Shown piece by piece: positions 32,981 through 46,500 of a stretch of DNA of 64,000 bases (position 1 is the first letter of the stretch; every line of letters starts with the position of its first letter). Under the pieces are notes generated by a model. The model was not told the origin of the DNA. It ran no database searches and saw nothing but the letters and a program-made list of their open reading frames with translations. Both the position numbers and the translations under genes were made by a program. Location of the stretch: assembly GCA_023213395.1 (NCBI GenBank), contig CM041465.1, positions 237,839,741-237,903,740 of the forward strand, in the 5' to 3' direction. The stretch is from Cycas panzhihuaensis (lineage: Eukaryota > Cycadophyta).

Positions 32981-35900
32981 TATTTTCACTTTGAAATATA
33001 ACAAATATGAAGAAACCTTTTAAACAAAAAGTATTATACTCCTTAAAAGATAGGTTTAAAGGATAACTTCAAGTTTGACAGCTTCAAAGTTATATGAAAT
33101 GATGTCAGAATAATATGAAACTTTACTAGTATGAAGATTAATAAAATATATATCCAATGAAACTAACTGCTTTAAAAACAGGTTTCTACAAGTCAAGTTT
33201 TGTAAAGCAAAGATACAGGCCTTATTTTGAGGATAATAGGAGTAGGGAGCTCAAAATAACATAAAAATATTAATAAAATACTTATAAAATACTATAATAT
33301 GATCAAATATCATTTAGAAGACTACTTAATATATTTTCAACTAAAAATATTTGAGAAATATATATAAAGAATGTGTAAAAATGGTAGGTTAGAGGCAATT
33401 AAATACCTCTGCTTTGATGCTTTTGAAAATTAGTAAAAATATGTTAGAACATATAAAAAACTATGTCAGATAGAAGAGGATTGAGTCATCTTCCCAATAA
33501 AACTAATAGGACTAAATTATGATACAAAATAGAGAAGTTATAATAAAAATGGCAGTAGGTACTTTTATATGAATATGTTTAAAAAAATACTAAAAACCAC
33601 AAAAGTGCCACTTTCAGTGATTAAAATAATAAATAAAATAAATTCTAAAAAATAAAATAAATGGTTAGTAATGAATTTTTTTGATAATAGATAGTTGTAG
33701 AATAGATCCAGGCAGAAAATAATTACCTGGTAATAAAATATAATCAGTTGAAAAAGTGATTTTATAAAAAGTTTAAAAAATAGCTCAAAAAATAAAAGTC
33801 TGAATTTAAATCGACTGAAATAGGGTCAAATCAAGTCCAAATTGGTCATATGACCAGTCAAAATTGATCTACAGAAAATTTCTAACATAATAAAACTAGT
33901 TTCATTAGAAATTGATGACTCAGTAAGGAGTTATGGCAAAACTTTTCTAGTAACCCTATATACAGTGAAAATTTAAAAAAAAAAAAAAGAAAAAAAATGT
34001 TTTATGGCTTTTGTTAGCCCCTTTGAGATGAGTTAATGGTCATGTGTAAATGATGGTGACTGGGGGCAGAGAGGAAGGAGGTTAGGGCCTTTTTACCTGA
34101 ATTTCAAAGTTTATACAATATACTTAAATTTTTTTAAGATTTTATTTTAAAAAATAATTAAAAAAATTAAAATTTTAAATTAAGAAAAGTGAGGGCATTG
34201 TGGGCGCATCACTGACATGCCCTTGGCAGTCACATTGCACCTGCAAAGCATGAATACACAACCTCTACATGTGCATTGATCAAATAGACTAATATATTAA
34301 AAAATAATAATGGAGGCGGTGAAGATAATTAATGAATTTATTTATTTATTTTTACATTGCAGTTGCAATCATCGATGAAGTTGGCTCACTCGAGGAAAAT
34401 CATCGATGCCAAAAAATATCTGAAGATAAATTTTACCAAAACTAACGTGTTTGGGCTTGAAATCATGTGGCTGTATGTTTAATCTGGCCAATATCTTCAA
34501 TAAATCTTACTTTAATAGTATTATATGCTATTCTATATCTCTACTGGTCAAGTTATTTGGTACTCCAAAGTGTTCTAGAACTCTACTTTGTAAACTATTT
34601 TTCAACTTTTGTAAGTCTGGTAGTGCACAGATCAAGGAGAATACACTAATGCTCCTACAATTAAAGTATTCCCACTACAATCTTCCACCTTGCTACGCTG
34701 TTAGAAGAGGAGAGTTGTAGGACTACACACGGTAAAGGGATGTCACGGTGATTTCCACCACCAGCTTCAACGTGGTCTAGTTTTTACGTACATTTCTAGT
34801 TTATTATTATTTTTTATTTATAGTTGCAATGGAGTGGGAGAATCCCTGTAAATGTGCGTCCTAACTACTAGATCCTTCCAGAATGCTATGGTTGCCAATT
34901 CTTTGAGGCAATATGCGTAGAGGGAAGGTGGGAAACTGAGAAGAGACAAGAGAAGGACTCCAGTTGGTCACTTACACAATCATCCTTTAGAGATCCAAGC
35001 ACCCACTTCATAGTTATTTTAAGTGATTTCAGATAGAAAAGATCCAAGGAAGGTAGAGAATTTGCATAGAAGAAATAGAGTAAATGTTAAGTAGGCTTAA
35101 TAACTTGTCGCTCTTGCAGAAGTTCCTCCTATCCAGAAATCTAAGAATTCTCCAAAAAGAGTAAAGGAGGCTTAGAAGAAACCAATTTCAATTGAAATAA
35201 GGAGCCCATATGAAGAAGTGGGTGAGCTTGCACTTGAGCTTTCAGAGCTTGCTAGAGAGCTCAAAGAAGTTGTAGAACACTTGCCCAGACTTCTATTGAG
35301 ACACCCAAATCCTCTGAAATGTAGATGGTTACTATAAGTGAACAGAATTTGTAATCTGTTGAAAAATGTTATGTGAAAAAGGTTGTTTCTTATAAACAAT
35401 TTCTTAGTATATCTAGTGGGGAAGCAACTATATCATAAGCCCAATATTCAATTCATGAAGTCATCAAGCCCACTAGTATTAAGGTCAAGGTTTCTGACAA
35501 GGAGAATCTTCCTTCCAAGCCTCTGCAAAATGCGGCAGATTCAAGCTATTTATCGCTAAGGTGTGCAAGAGAAAAATAAGATGAAGGATTTATCTAAAGG
35601 AATACTTGTTCTAGGTCTCTAAAGCTCCTTGATGTCATAATCTATCTGAGGTATTTGGGATGGGTTACATTTCATAGGAAAGAAGCTAATAGCATAGATT
35701 CTTTGACCAAAGTTCATAGAAGAATACAGTACACAGATATTTTCTTTAGCAGATCTTTTCTATATACCAAATAAGTAAAATATGTATAAAGGTAGACTTG
35801 AATATTCTCCTTTTTTTCTATTTTCTATCTATTCTTGGCAAAGCAAATTGAGGAAGTTTTACCTGAAATATATGCCAGGTCTTGTAAAAATATTGATGAA

Positions 35901-37096
35901 AATAATTTAATAAATAAGAGGTATATATATATATATATATTTGTATCAAAAAAAAATTCTACAATTTATTTTATGAGTTTGTTCCAAAATATGTTGAGTT
36001 TTTTGTTGATTCAATGAAGCATAAATAGACCAAAAAAATTCAAATATTTTGACAAAAACATATCAAGCAAATGAAATGCATGTATCCTCCCCTTTTTTGT
36101 GGTTCAATGGAATGTTTATGGATTTTTGAAAAATAGCTATAAATATAAAATAGAAAATGTTGACAGACTATTTTCAGCCCAAAAATCAAGCTCAATATAA
36201 GAACAAGCTTCCAATGCTACAAAATTTTAAGTTTTGAGAGTGCAGATCTAAGTATATTGATAAAAAAATATATAAAAAATACCTATAAATTTGTATTTGA
36301 AACAAACTTTCAAATATGTTGCAGTTATATCAGTAATATGTGTTTAAATATGCAAAAAAGGTATGAAGAACCTAGTAAACGTAGCTATAGCTAACTTGCA
36401 GAAATGAGATCTATTGTGTATGCTTCTCCAGAAGGATGAATATACCCAAAAAATTATAGATATGTAAAAAAACTTAAAAAAAGTAGTCAAATATATGTTA
36501 AAAAATATAGATCTAAAATAAAATGTAGTTGATCTGAACTAAATGTTGTAGATTTGAAACAAATATACTAAAAAGTGTCAAAATAATTGCTGAAATAAAC
36601 AAATCTGAAATGAAATATAATAGATCTGAAGTAAAAGTTATATATCTTGAAGAAAACTTTGATAACTTTTGCATGCAGCTGATCTCCTTCACAGATCTAT
36701 GAAAAATACTAGATAAATAGACAGAAATCTACTTGAAAATAGTCAAATACATAATAAGATATACAGATCTGAAAAAATATAACTCAGATCTGAAAAAAAC
36801 TTTGAAAAAAAATGTAGCTTGTAGCTAAAATCTTACACAAATATGAGGATATAAGAGGAATAGACAGAAATCTACCTTAAAAAAATGTCAAATATTTGAT
36901 AAGAATATGTAGATCTAAGAAAATATATCACAAATATGAAGAAAACTTGAATAAATGTAGCTTACTACTGATCTCCTTCATAAATCTGTATAAATATGAA
37001 GAAATTAGTATTCTCTTTGCTGTGAGCAAATCTACCTCAAATGATAGTAAATCTTTTTACTTTTTAAAGAAACTTGATGGGGCCGGATGATAAATC
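32978..37096. other. Long AT-rich leader region of the non-autonomous element
   Basis: On the element's strand this lies between PBS and gag. It has no long frame. Three things can be noted. A less AT-rich stretch at 34240-35000 has no recognisable protein. Positions 35101-35338 (+) read LVALAEVPPIQKSKNSPKRV and, after one stop, YEEVGELALELSELARELKE, a helical segment without a recognised family. Eight AGATCT hexamers occur between 36244 and 36916 in degenerate AGATCTGAAA-like repeats. Confidence 0.45.
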
Positions 37097-37109
37097 GCTC
37101 ACGATACCA
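37097..37109 (-). other. Primer binding site of the non-autonomous element
   Basis: The complement reads TGGTATCGTGAGC, an initiator-Met-type PBS with changes, two bases inside the right LTR. A second PBS-like sequence (complement TGGTATTAGAGCT) lies outside the left LTR at 31360-31372. Confidence 0.65.
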
Positions 37110-37111
37110 AA

Positions 37112-37521
37112 TGTTAGAAATAAAATATTGTAGGAGAATAGGGTAGAATATATATAAAAATCACATAGATTAATATTGCATCATAGCATCATAGCTTTAA
37201 CATGAAAGTACTTTGTATTCAATCCATATTGTAGTGAAGAGAGTTACAAATTTCCCAATAAGGGTGGTGTCTAAAGACACCAGGGTTGCACACCCCTCAA
37301 TATTTATAATTTTGGGGGAGGAGGGAAACTCTTTAACCCCTAAAATTCAAATTACAATAAAATAATACTAACTTAACTCAAAGTAAACTTAACTCAAATT
37401 AAGATTAACTTACTTTAACTTACCTACACATGTTGAGCACCCACATGTGTAAATTGAAGATGATGAGGTGTGCTCCCCTAGTTGGAAGGTGGGAGTGGAG
37501 TGATAATAATTAATTCCAATA
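37112..37521 (-). repeat. Right (5') LTR, 410 bp
   Basis: It reads TGTTAGAAATAAAAT to AATTCCAATA on the plus strand, followed by the TSD GCTGA. Confidence 0.87.
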
Positions 37522-39872
37522 GCTGAGTTCTTGAACAAGATAATCATGAATATGGCTTGAGCTATATTAGTATACAAAAATATACTTGCCTACCTGTGGG
37601 CTAAAGCCATCTGGAAACTATTTATTGTATCAATGCTATTAGCCCATCAAAGAAAAGACAATCACCTAATAAAAAATGGTTAGGATAAGGTTCCATTATT
37701 TACTATTTCAAATCTTTTAGCTTTACATGCTATGCCCATATTCTAGATGCAGATTGAAATAAACTCTAGCAAAGATTAGTTAAAGGCATCTTTGTTAGAC
37801 ACCCTATAGACAAAAAAATGTATAAGATCTTTATACTTTTATAATGAAAAATCATCATTACTAGAGATGTTATTTTTATGGAGAGAGAGGATCAATTACT
37901 TAGACTGGAATCTAAAATACCCTCATGCCACTATAATAATATTATTAAGTATGATGTTTAGATTCCAAAATTTTGGGGGGAGGGGGGAAGTGACACACAT
38001 AATGAGTGTACATCTAGCACCATCCTTTGAAGATAGCAGAGTTGACAAAGGCAAAGTCATTATAGAAGAATCATTCTCTCCATCTTTAGTTGACAAAGGC
38101 AAAATAATGGTAGAAGGACCATCTTCTCGAGGTGCATCAACATCCTTCTCATAAAATAATCATTTTAATGAACAAGTTGAGAACCAAAATTTTGAGAAAA
38201 TGAGCACCTCATTCCCAACTCAAGGATCTCGTGAAGCCTGCTAGCTCAACAAGGATATATGACTAGATGAGGTGGGTAAAACTAGTACTTGAAGTGCCCA
38301 TAGAGCAAGGATTCAAGAATCATTATATACTGAGCTTGAATCAATAGAACTACACCTTATTCTTAATGAAGAGCCCCTTTTATACCAGGAAGCTGTAAAA
38401 CATATAGTTTAGAGAAATACAATAAATAAAGAATACCAATCTCTCATAAAAAATGGTATATGAGAGCTCGTTGATCTATTACTTGGTAGAAAGTAAGTTC
38501 AAAATAAATGGATGTTTAAAAGAAAATATAGATCAAATAATACCCTTGAAAAACATAAGGCAAAGTTGGTAGCTAAAGGATTCAAACAAAAGGAAGGCAT
38601 TGGCTACACTAAAGTCTTTGCACCTATAACTAAGTGGCCTATAATTAGAACTCTTATGGCCTTGACTATTCAATAAGGCTAGAAAATCCACTACCTTGAT
38701 ATTAAGACTATGTTGCTCAATGGGGATCTTAAAGAAGCAATTAACATGGCTCATCCAAAAGAATACAAGATTGAAGGTCAAGATCATAAGGTTTTCAAAC
38801 TCAGAAAGTCCTTATATGGCCTTAAACAAGCCTCTCATGCTTGGTTTACTAAGTTATCTAAAAGAATTAGGTAACTTAGATATGAGATTTGTGACTACTA
38901 AGATATTGATGCAATACTATTCATCAAGTGCCAAAAAGACAAAGTCACTTATCTCATAATCTTTATGGATGACATGCTAATAATAGGTAACAGTGAACAG
39001 GCAATAAGCTAACTAAAAAAGAACCTTGGCAAAATGTTCAAATTATCTAACCTTAGTTTGATAAACTATTACTTAGGAATTGAAGTAACACAAAATAATA
39101 AAAGAATTTTCCTCTTCAAGAAAAATACATCAACAATCTTTTAACTAAGTTTCAATTAGAAAATACTTGACTAATGGCTTTACTTATGGACCCCAATATC
39201 AAACTTTTAACTGATGGTGATACTATGGAGGTAGGTGCAATACTTTATAGGAAACTTATAAGTAGTCTCATCTACACTACCAATACAAGGCCAGATATTG
39301 CACACTCTATCAGTATTCTTGTACTATTTATGATAAATCCTAAGTAGAATCACTGATAAGCTATAGTTTGAGTGTTAAAATACCTAAAGACAACCAACAA
39401 ATTTGGTTTGTTGTATGAGCCTAACAACGAATTTAAGCTTTCTGCATACACAGACTCAAACTTTATAGGAGATAAAGATATAAGAAGATCTACATTTGGG
39501 TATGTAATGTTTCTTGAAACAACACTAATATCATGGAGATCTAGACAACAGAAGATAATTACTGATTTAACTGTTGAACCTGAATATATTACTACTTTTG
39601 AGACCAACAAGGAGGTGACATGTCTTAGAAAATTATTGGAAACATTGAATATCATTCAAATAAGTCCTATAGGCCTTCGTGTGGATAATCAATCAGCAAT
39701 CCACATAGTAAAAAATCCTATATTTCACAGTCATACTAAGCACATAAATACGAAAGTACATAGGATTAGAGAACTAGTTCATGACATCATAATTCAATTA
39801 GAATACTACCTTATAGCAGATCAAGTGCTCGATATCTTCACCAAACCACTACAAAAAGTGAAGTTTGAATAG
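37522..39872 (+). pseudogene. Copia element H, integrase C-part, RT and RNase H
   Basis: The text resumes after the insertion with FLNKIIMNMA and YKNILAYLWAKAIW (integrase). The linker at 37980-38490 contains an in-frame near-repeat, VDKGKVIIEESF and VDKGKIMVEGPS. RT has KLVAKGFKQKEGIGYTKVFA, SLYGLKQASHAW and FMDDMLIIGN (FMDD at 38962-38973). RNase H (39372-39872) is one open frame with SAYTDSNFIGDKDIRRST, EPEYITTFETNKE and LRVDNQSAIHIV, ending DIFTKPLQKVKFE. RT carries many stops, while RNase H carries none. Confidence 0.82.
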
Positions 39873-40359
39873 TTCTGAAGGTAGCTCGGCCTTTGGGCCT
39901 CCATCTTTAACTGATCAAAGAAGATGGCAATAGGATCATCATATTCTATTCTATTCATGAAAACCCCTTATAGGTACATAAGAATAAGAGTAAGTCTATG
40001 CTCTATCCTATTTGTGAAAACCTCATGTGGGTATAGAAGGATAAGGGTTATACTAGTTTTAGAAAATTAAAACCTGTGAAAACCTAAAAGGTCATAGTGG
40101 ATGACCAAATAGTATATGGAGACTTAGTGGATCAAGTTGTACATTTAAGTTTCTTGGCTATTAGGCTACATCAAGAGCTACCTTAGCCATTTCGATTTAT
40201 AAAGGGGCTATAGATATTAGAAAGTCCATGGGTTTTTATTCCCCATAAGGGTTTTCCCATAAAAGTATCATTTAGAATTTCAATGTAATAATGAGACTCA
40301 AATAAAAACCTCATAGAATAAATTTTCTCAAAATAATGTTCCACCATTAAAGGGGGGAT
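39873..40359 (+). other. Copia H 3' UTR with polypurine tract
   Basis: This is noncoding, with three loose repeats around GTGAAAACC. It ends in ATTAAAGGGGGGAT (40346-40359), a polypurine tract directly before the presumed LTR start. Confidence 0.55.
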
Positions 40360-40690
40360 TGAAAGAGGTTAATATATCAAGGTCATTTGTATAGATTAAT
40401 TAACTAACCATAGGGTATATTGTTAGCATTAGTCTCTTAGTGAAATATACTTTATGTACATTTAGTTGTAATTTTAGGTTCATGTCATTAGGCAGGAAAA
40501 TCCTAACCCTAATAATTATTCTTAATAATAAAAGGTGAAATCTCAATGAGGGAGTTATTATTCATTCTCACCTCTAAGATTTGCTCTCATATCTTATTTC
40601 ATCTCTTTTTCATTCTCCATTGTCATTGTGTGCATGTAAGTGGTTTATTCCCTAGATCCATCCTTCCTTCATATGGCTCATTTTAACACA
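40360..40690 (+). repeat. Copia H 3' LTR (right edge uncertain)
   Basis: It starts TGAAAGAGGTTAATATATC after the PPT. Without the 5' LTR the end cannot be fixed; candidates near 40660-40690 end in CA. No second copy was seen in the window. Confidence 0.45.
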
Positions 40691-42929
40691 TGGATAGTCA
40701 ATATATTATTTTACTTTAGTATATATATTCCTTTACCATCTTCCAAAGGAAGCATGCATGTATATTCATAGCTATTTTTAAAGTTAGATGACCTAAATCA
40801 TTGGTTTGATATAGGCACATAGGTTCTTTACTCTTAGTAAAACTTTATCAACAAAAGAAAAAACATAGGAACACTTTAAATTTATTGGTAGTTCACTTCA
40901 AATTTTAGTTGCATGTATTGTATGAGCCTTTCATTAGTGTTTTAGCTTATTATTATCCTTATAAAGAAGATGAGGGATATTTTAATAATCTTTTGGCAAT
41001 ATTTATGGTGTTTTGATGGATCTTCAGAGAATTCTTTAGCATCTTCAACATCCATTAGTTCTTTTTAGCTCTTGTAAGAAATTTTTTAGAGCATTCCAAC
41101 ATCCATCCCCCCAAGAGAATTAGCCTCAACATATCTATATCTTCGAGTGTTATTCTCTTTATTGTCTTCTACCACTTGAGTTAGAATTTAAGAGAAGAGA
41201 ATAGAGGGTTATATTATCCCTCCATTACATTATTTTTAACACATATTTATCATGTTCCTTTTATTCTTTATATACCAAAGACTTAGCCCAAATCTGCATT
41301 TGGCTCCTCAGTGCTTCCTATGCCCCATTTTAACATCTGTATAACTTTGTTGGGCACTAACTAACCTCGCATTAGACTATTCTATCTCCTACATCACCCT
41401 TCGTAGACCTCTAAATGAATAATGATCAAGAATTATTGAGATTTGAATGGGTTTCTCTTATCGTAGGTCACCAAATGTTGCCCATCCTTTGTGCAACTAT
41501 TGTGTAGCTTAATAATTTCTTTTTTGATTATTATTTTTTCCCAAAGTTTATGTTTGATCAAACTAGATTAGAGTTATAACTTAAATCTACTAAAAATCCC
41601 TTTATTTTGGTCACATATTGGGCCATATGATTGTAATACATTTGAAAAAGGGTGGACTTCAAACTTTTAATAACTCCTTTTAATTATTTTTGTATTTTCA
41701 AAAACTTTAGATGAAATTGAAATCTAATTTCAGATCTGTAGCCCCTGTAGCTTGTGCGGGTGGTCACATGGTGGCCTATTGAGACTAAGAGTTAGTCGGT
41801 TAAGGGGGCTTAAGCCCTATCCTCATCATTTTTTATCTCAAAAGGGGTACTTATCATTATTTTCATCATAAGTTTTAATGGAGAGTCAGATTTGGGTGTT
41901 ATCTAAATCGTTAGAAGGATAATTTAAAGAGATATAGCCTGAAGCCATTTTTAACTTGATTTGAATTTACTTTATAGGAGTTACAATCTACTTAAGTTGA
42001 ATTACCTATTTGAGTAATCTTAAGCTTTATTTCATTATTTGAAGGCTAATTTTTTCCTTTGCATAAGATTTTTTGATGTTATATACTATTGGTATGTATT
42101 AGTAGGCTATTCTAATCTATTTTTTGAGCTAACAAGTGCTTATAGTATGATTATTATAGGTATTCTTCTTGAAGGATTAAGGTGGATCTTCTTAGAGCAA
42201 GTTCATCAAAGAGTTCTCTAAACCCTTCATTTCCTTTTAATTTCTTGTATTTGTTTTCATTTTTTAACTTCCTTTATTAAAAGGAACCTTGTTTGTAAGA
42301 AAAATCACATTAAAATCCATATTAAACTTGAAAGATTAATAAGATAATCCTAAATCTATAAGCAAACTATACCATCCTTATAAGAGGAATAATTAGGGCC
42401 CTTAAAGTTACCACTTTGCACATACCTTTAATATTTCTCTAATTTGCTGAGAAAACCATTAGCTATAAGGTGTATTAAGTGGTAGGCTAAGGTGAGAAAC
42501 TTTTCTTTGGTGTTTAGAGACTAGACTAGACTTAGAGGAGGTAAGTGCCTTGATTATAGTTCTCAACTAGATCTGTCGCTAGGCATAAGTCTGGCATAGG
42601 TGTATTAACAAATCAAGAGGGTCTTTTACCTTCTTAATAGCCTACATACTAAGGTATATATAGCCTTAAACTCATATACTAGTATATAAGGTCCCTAGTT
42701 TTCCACTTGTGTGTAAGTGCCACTAGATGAGATAGCAAATGAAGACTTCCTTGGAGACCTACAAACTTAAAATTCTAGAATAATAGCTCCTTAAATAGAT
42801 AAGACACAAGCACATAAAACTCAAAACTAAAAGACATTTAGAAATAGAAGCTCAAATGCTTCTATCAAATATAATTAAACTCAATAGCTGAAATAATTTT
42901 ATAGCTTAGAAGAAATAAGTAAAAAACCT
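40691..42929. other. AT-rich stretch without a recognised gene
   Basis: No frame over 65 codons resembles a known domain. A purine/pyrimidine-rich block near 41110 and several poly-T stretches suggest an old LTR or UTR, possibly of the copia gag fragment that follows. No repeat partner is in the window. Confidence 0.4.
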
Positions 42930-43552
42930 CCTCATTATGAATGACTATTGAAGTTATATAAATGGTAATATCCTTTTACCTAGACCAACCCAAGATCCTA
43001 ATGACTCTAACATTATAATTCCACTCAATCTAATTGCCATACCTAACTTTAAAGCTAAGGATAATATAGCCTTATCTTTCCTCCACTTGGCAGTAAAAGA
43101 CCAAGTGGATCAGAATATAGAAACAACTCAAACCGCTCACAAAGCTTAGACCATCCTATATGCTCTCTACGAGAGAAAAGATGGGTTAAGATCTTTGACT
43201 CTTAAAGCACATCTATTAATTATCCCCTTTGTTGGAAATATTACTTCTCACCTAATTGAAGTCAATACAATAAAAGATTAACTAAAAATCATTGGAGAAC
43301 CTCCATCAGACTATGATTTAATATCCAACATTCTTAATATTCTCGTTGTCGAATACAATAGTTTTGTTTCTAATCTCCATGATAATTACACTAAAATAGA
43401 CTTTATTATATTTAAGGGACTTATAGTAAGAGAAGAAAACATCCTCAATCGATAAGGAGTAGTATCTACCTCTAACTCGACCCTTGTATTTATAGCCCAA
43501 AATTTAGAAAGGGGCAGGTCTACACAACAACTAACTCAACAGCCAAGTCAGT
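42930..43552 (+). pseudogene. Copia gag fragment (another family)
   Basis: The frame reads ILYALYERKDGLRSLTLKAH, ITSHLIEVNTIKDQLKIIGE, SNILNILVVEYNSFVSNLHD and GLIVREENILNR, then LVFIAQNLERGRSTQQ. This is the order of a UBN2-type copia gag, which has loop-length helices, LPxEYDxFV-like and LLxxEE-like blocks. The Tat-type LTR of copy D enters after it at 43553. No zinc knuckle or pol follows. Confidence 0.6.
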
Positions 43553-46500
43553 TATTTCTTGATTGATGAGAATGGACATGGACAACACTTTTTATGTAAG
43601 CATAGGTATACATCTCTATCTTTTGCCTTGTTCATTTTATAATATGGTGAGATGCTTTATGGTTTCATTAGTGTGACATCATTACATAAGATATTTTGAT
43701 GCCTGGTCTACTTGTCTACTTTGTACCTATGACTGTAATCTAGCGTATGACGACTCAAGACCATGGTCCTATTGCACTACATAACTCCAAAAGATACCTC
43801 ATACCACTCTTGAGTATTTGTAGGCCCTCATAGCTCACTTTGACTCACTTTTAGCCTCTTACATGGTCCCTAAGGTATCCTTTTAGCTTATTTACCTATT
43901 TACATGTTTTTACATTCTTATTGGGACTCATTTTTCCACTATTTTGCATAGTTGGGAGGCTCCACTACTGCCTAGAGATCCTTGGAGACCTTTACCAGTC
44001 TAGCAAACCCTAGTCTTGCACCTTGGGACTGATCTTTTTGGGGATTTCTTAGGTCTTTTTATATTCTTTTCCTATGTTTCTCCCGAACAACGATAATATT
44101 CATAGTACAACACCAATAATCGCGGTACCATGAAGTTTGTCATAGGGTGACTGTCCATAGACTGTCGTGGCTAGATAATGGCTAGTTTCACATTTATTGC
44201 AAAACTAACACGCAGTAGAGTGCTTTTTCTTACCTAGACCGAACCCTAATTACTCTAAAATACTAATTGGGACATAAAACCCTAATTTTAAATTTATTTG
44301 GTCTCTCTCATGAATAAAAAATGCCTCTCTTCTCCTACTTTTACTCTTTTCCTCATTCTCCAAGCTCAGTAAAGAAAAAACCCTAATTTACAGGTCTATA
44401 CCATATCTTTCTTAGTAGGTTTCTCTTTCCTTGAGCTTGGCCAAGTAGTAACAGCGAGATCCCAAAGCTTCAAGGTCTTCCTTCTCCTCCAAAGGAGCCT
44501 TTCTTCACCCTAGAAGTAGGGTTCTCAGCGCTCTATGATTGATCTATAAGATAACACTTGGTTCGTCTAGATGTTGTGGCTAAAAATAGGTCCTTTTCTA
44601 TTTCTCTTCCTTCAACAAGTTTATTTGATTAGCCACATCTCTTATTATATGCTTTGGTACATATTTTTACTCCACTTTTGATAGCCAAAGGGAGGTAAAA
44701 CCTTCCTTTCATCATTGGTTCTTACCCTTAAACCCTTATATCCCCTTTAGCTAACAGTTGGATAAATTTAGGACACTTGTGAGAAGGGAAAGAGGAGAAA
44801 ATAGCTGGAGTTCTAGCTCCTAACACCATATCCTCAAGGGCAGCCCCCTACTTCTTAAGGTCTACTATAATATATCTACTCTACATGCTAGGGTATCCCC
44901 TTGGGCATGGGTCTTACTCTTGATTAAAATATTTGTAGCACTTGTAACACTTGAATTTAGTTGATATATGTATGATTTATCAACAATCTCCATGATTTGT
45001 CCCCTCCTTCCATAATATTTATATTTTTTGCATGTTTTACAAACTTTGCAAACTTTGCAACATTTGCAACTTTTGAAGTATTTAGAATTTCATGCAAGTT
45101 GTTTTGATTCTAAGTTGCTTGAAGCTCTTGATTTCTATCTAATCCATCTATGCAGTACCTGAGCATATAGGATCTGACTCACTTACAAGAGCTAGCCATT
45201 CCAAGGCTACCTCCTTCTTCATGCTTAAATCCCCCTTTTTTCCCATAGATCTTTTATGAGACATTATTATGTATGAAGGAAAAATCACATATTATTTCAT
45301 TTCTTTCTTTTAGGATACAAAGTAAACTTCATCTCCACTTTGATAAGGCACATACACACACCATTATATATATATATATATATATGCATGCACTTGTTGG
45401 TTGTTAAAAGGTTTCACTTGGATAAAAGTAAGGCTTCTCCCAAGCAAACAAGATCGCGTCACCATAAAGAGGTACGTCTCTTCTTTTGGGTATTTATTTT
45501 ATTTAGCTTCTCTTTTCAAGTCTTTTGTTGTGTAAATACTTTGGGGAAGGTAAGGGAGCCCCTCTCATGGCTTCATCTATGACACCCATCATGACTTAGA
45601 GTGCAAAGCTACAAACAAGGGAAAAAGTGAGGAGAATAGTGCAGCACCTCATCGACTAGCATACTTCCTGGTGCAACCCTTATAACTCTCTCTTTCTCCT
45701 TTTGTCTGGCCCCTTTTCCTAAACTAAAGTTGCTTATGCTTGCATAAGGATTATAGCCTATAATTTACATGGTTTCACTCATAAGAAGGGAACATAAGAA
45801 GAATACACATATGCTTGCATTCTTGTCTCTTGTTTCTCCTCTTCCACGTAGAAATCACAAAGGCATCCCTTGTCTCCCTTGTTTGCATGAGTATAGGAAA
45901 GTGGTGTGAATAGGTACATCCCCTTTTTCCTTTTTAGGAAAAAAGAGAGTAAACCAACCAAAGAAATTTCCCTCCCTTGCCATTGTCCTTTTACATTGTG
46001 CATGCATGCATGTGTATAAGGGTTAGGTTAGAAAAGTGCAATTTGATTCAAAGTATCTTCTTTCTTGCACCAAAAGAAAAGCTTGCATAAATCATTTATG
46101 TACTTTCTCTCTCTTACCCCCCCTCTTTTTCCTTAAATCATTCTTCCTTTGATATAGAAAAGAGAGTGAGATTAAGAGAGAGTCTTGTTATTTATTTACA
46201 TTCTTTTTCCAAAACCAATATCTTGGTTTTTTTACCACTCCATCCTATAATTGGAATAAAGGGTACAATCTAAACTCTTAGCATAGTTAAGAAAACCTTA
46301 TATTTATCTCAAACCCTAAAGGCACACCCTTTAGGAAACCCCAAAAATGATCTTCTAATAATCTTATCTTTTATATTTGGTTCCTACATGCATCAAATCT
46401 CCTTTTGCCTCTCAACTAACCACTTCTTTCCTTGCTTTTTAGCTTCCCATTTCACAGGGAACTATCCTTTCCCCCTCGCCTCCTCTCTAGAAGAGGGTAT

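Larger units (their letters stand above)
31332..37521 (-). mobile_element. Non-autonomous LTR retrotransposon with 410 bp LTRs
   Basis: It lies between exact 5 bp duplications GCTGA (31327-31331 and 37522-37526), splitting the integrase of copia H. Both LTRs are 410 bp. The minus orientation follows from the PBS beside the right LTR and the PPT beside the left LTR. The interior holds only a gag relic and long AT-rich DNA; no protease, integrase or RT was found, so it would depend on another copia element. The left end has an extra 43 bp (31332-31374) made of an LTR-like start TGTTGGAA and a second PBS-like sequence. Confidence 0.82.

Noticed and set aside
32978-37096. The long leader of the 410 bp LTR element as a host gene region with introns
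   Set aside because: It lies between PBS and gag inside an exact target duplication, and no coding block has a recognised partner.
42039-42221. A 60-codon hydrophobic frame as a membrane protein
   Set aside because: A T-rich region gives Phe/Leu/Ile-rich frames by composition. There is no upstream or downstream support.
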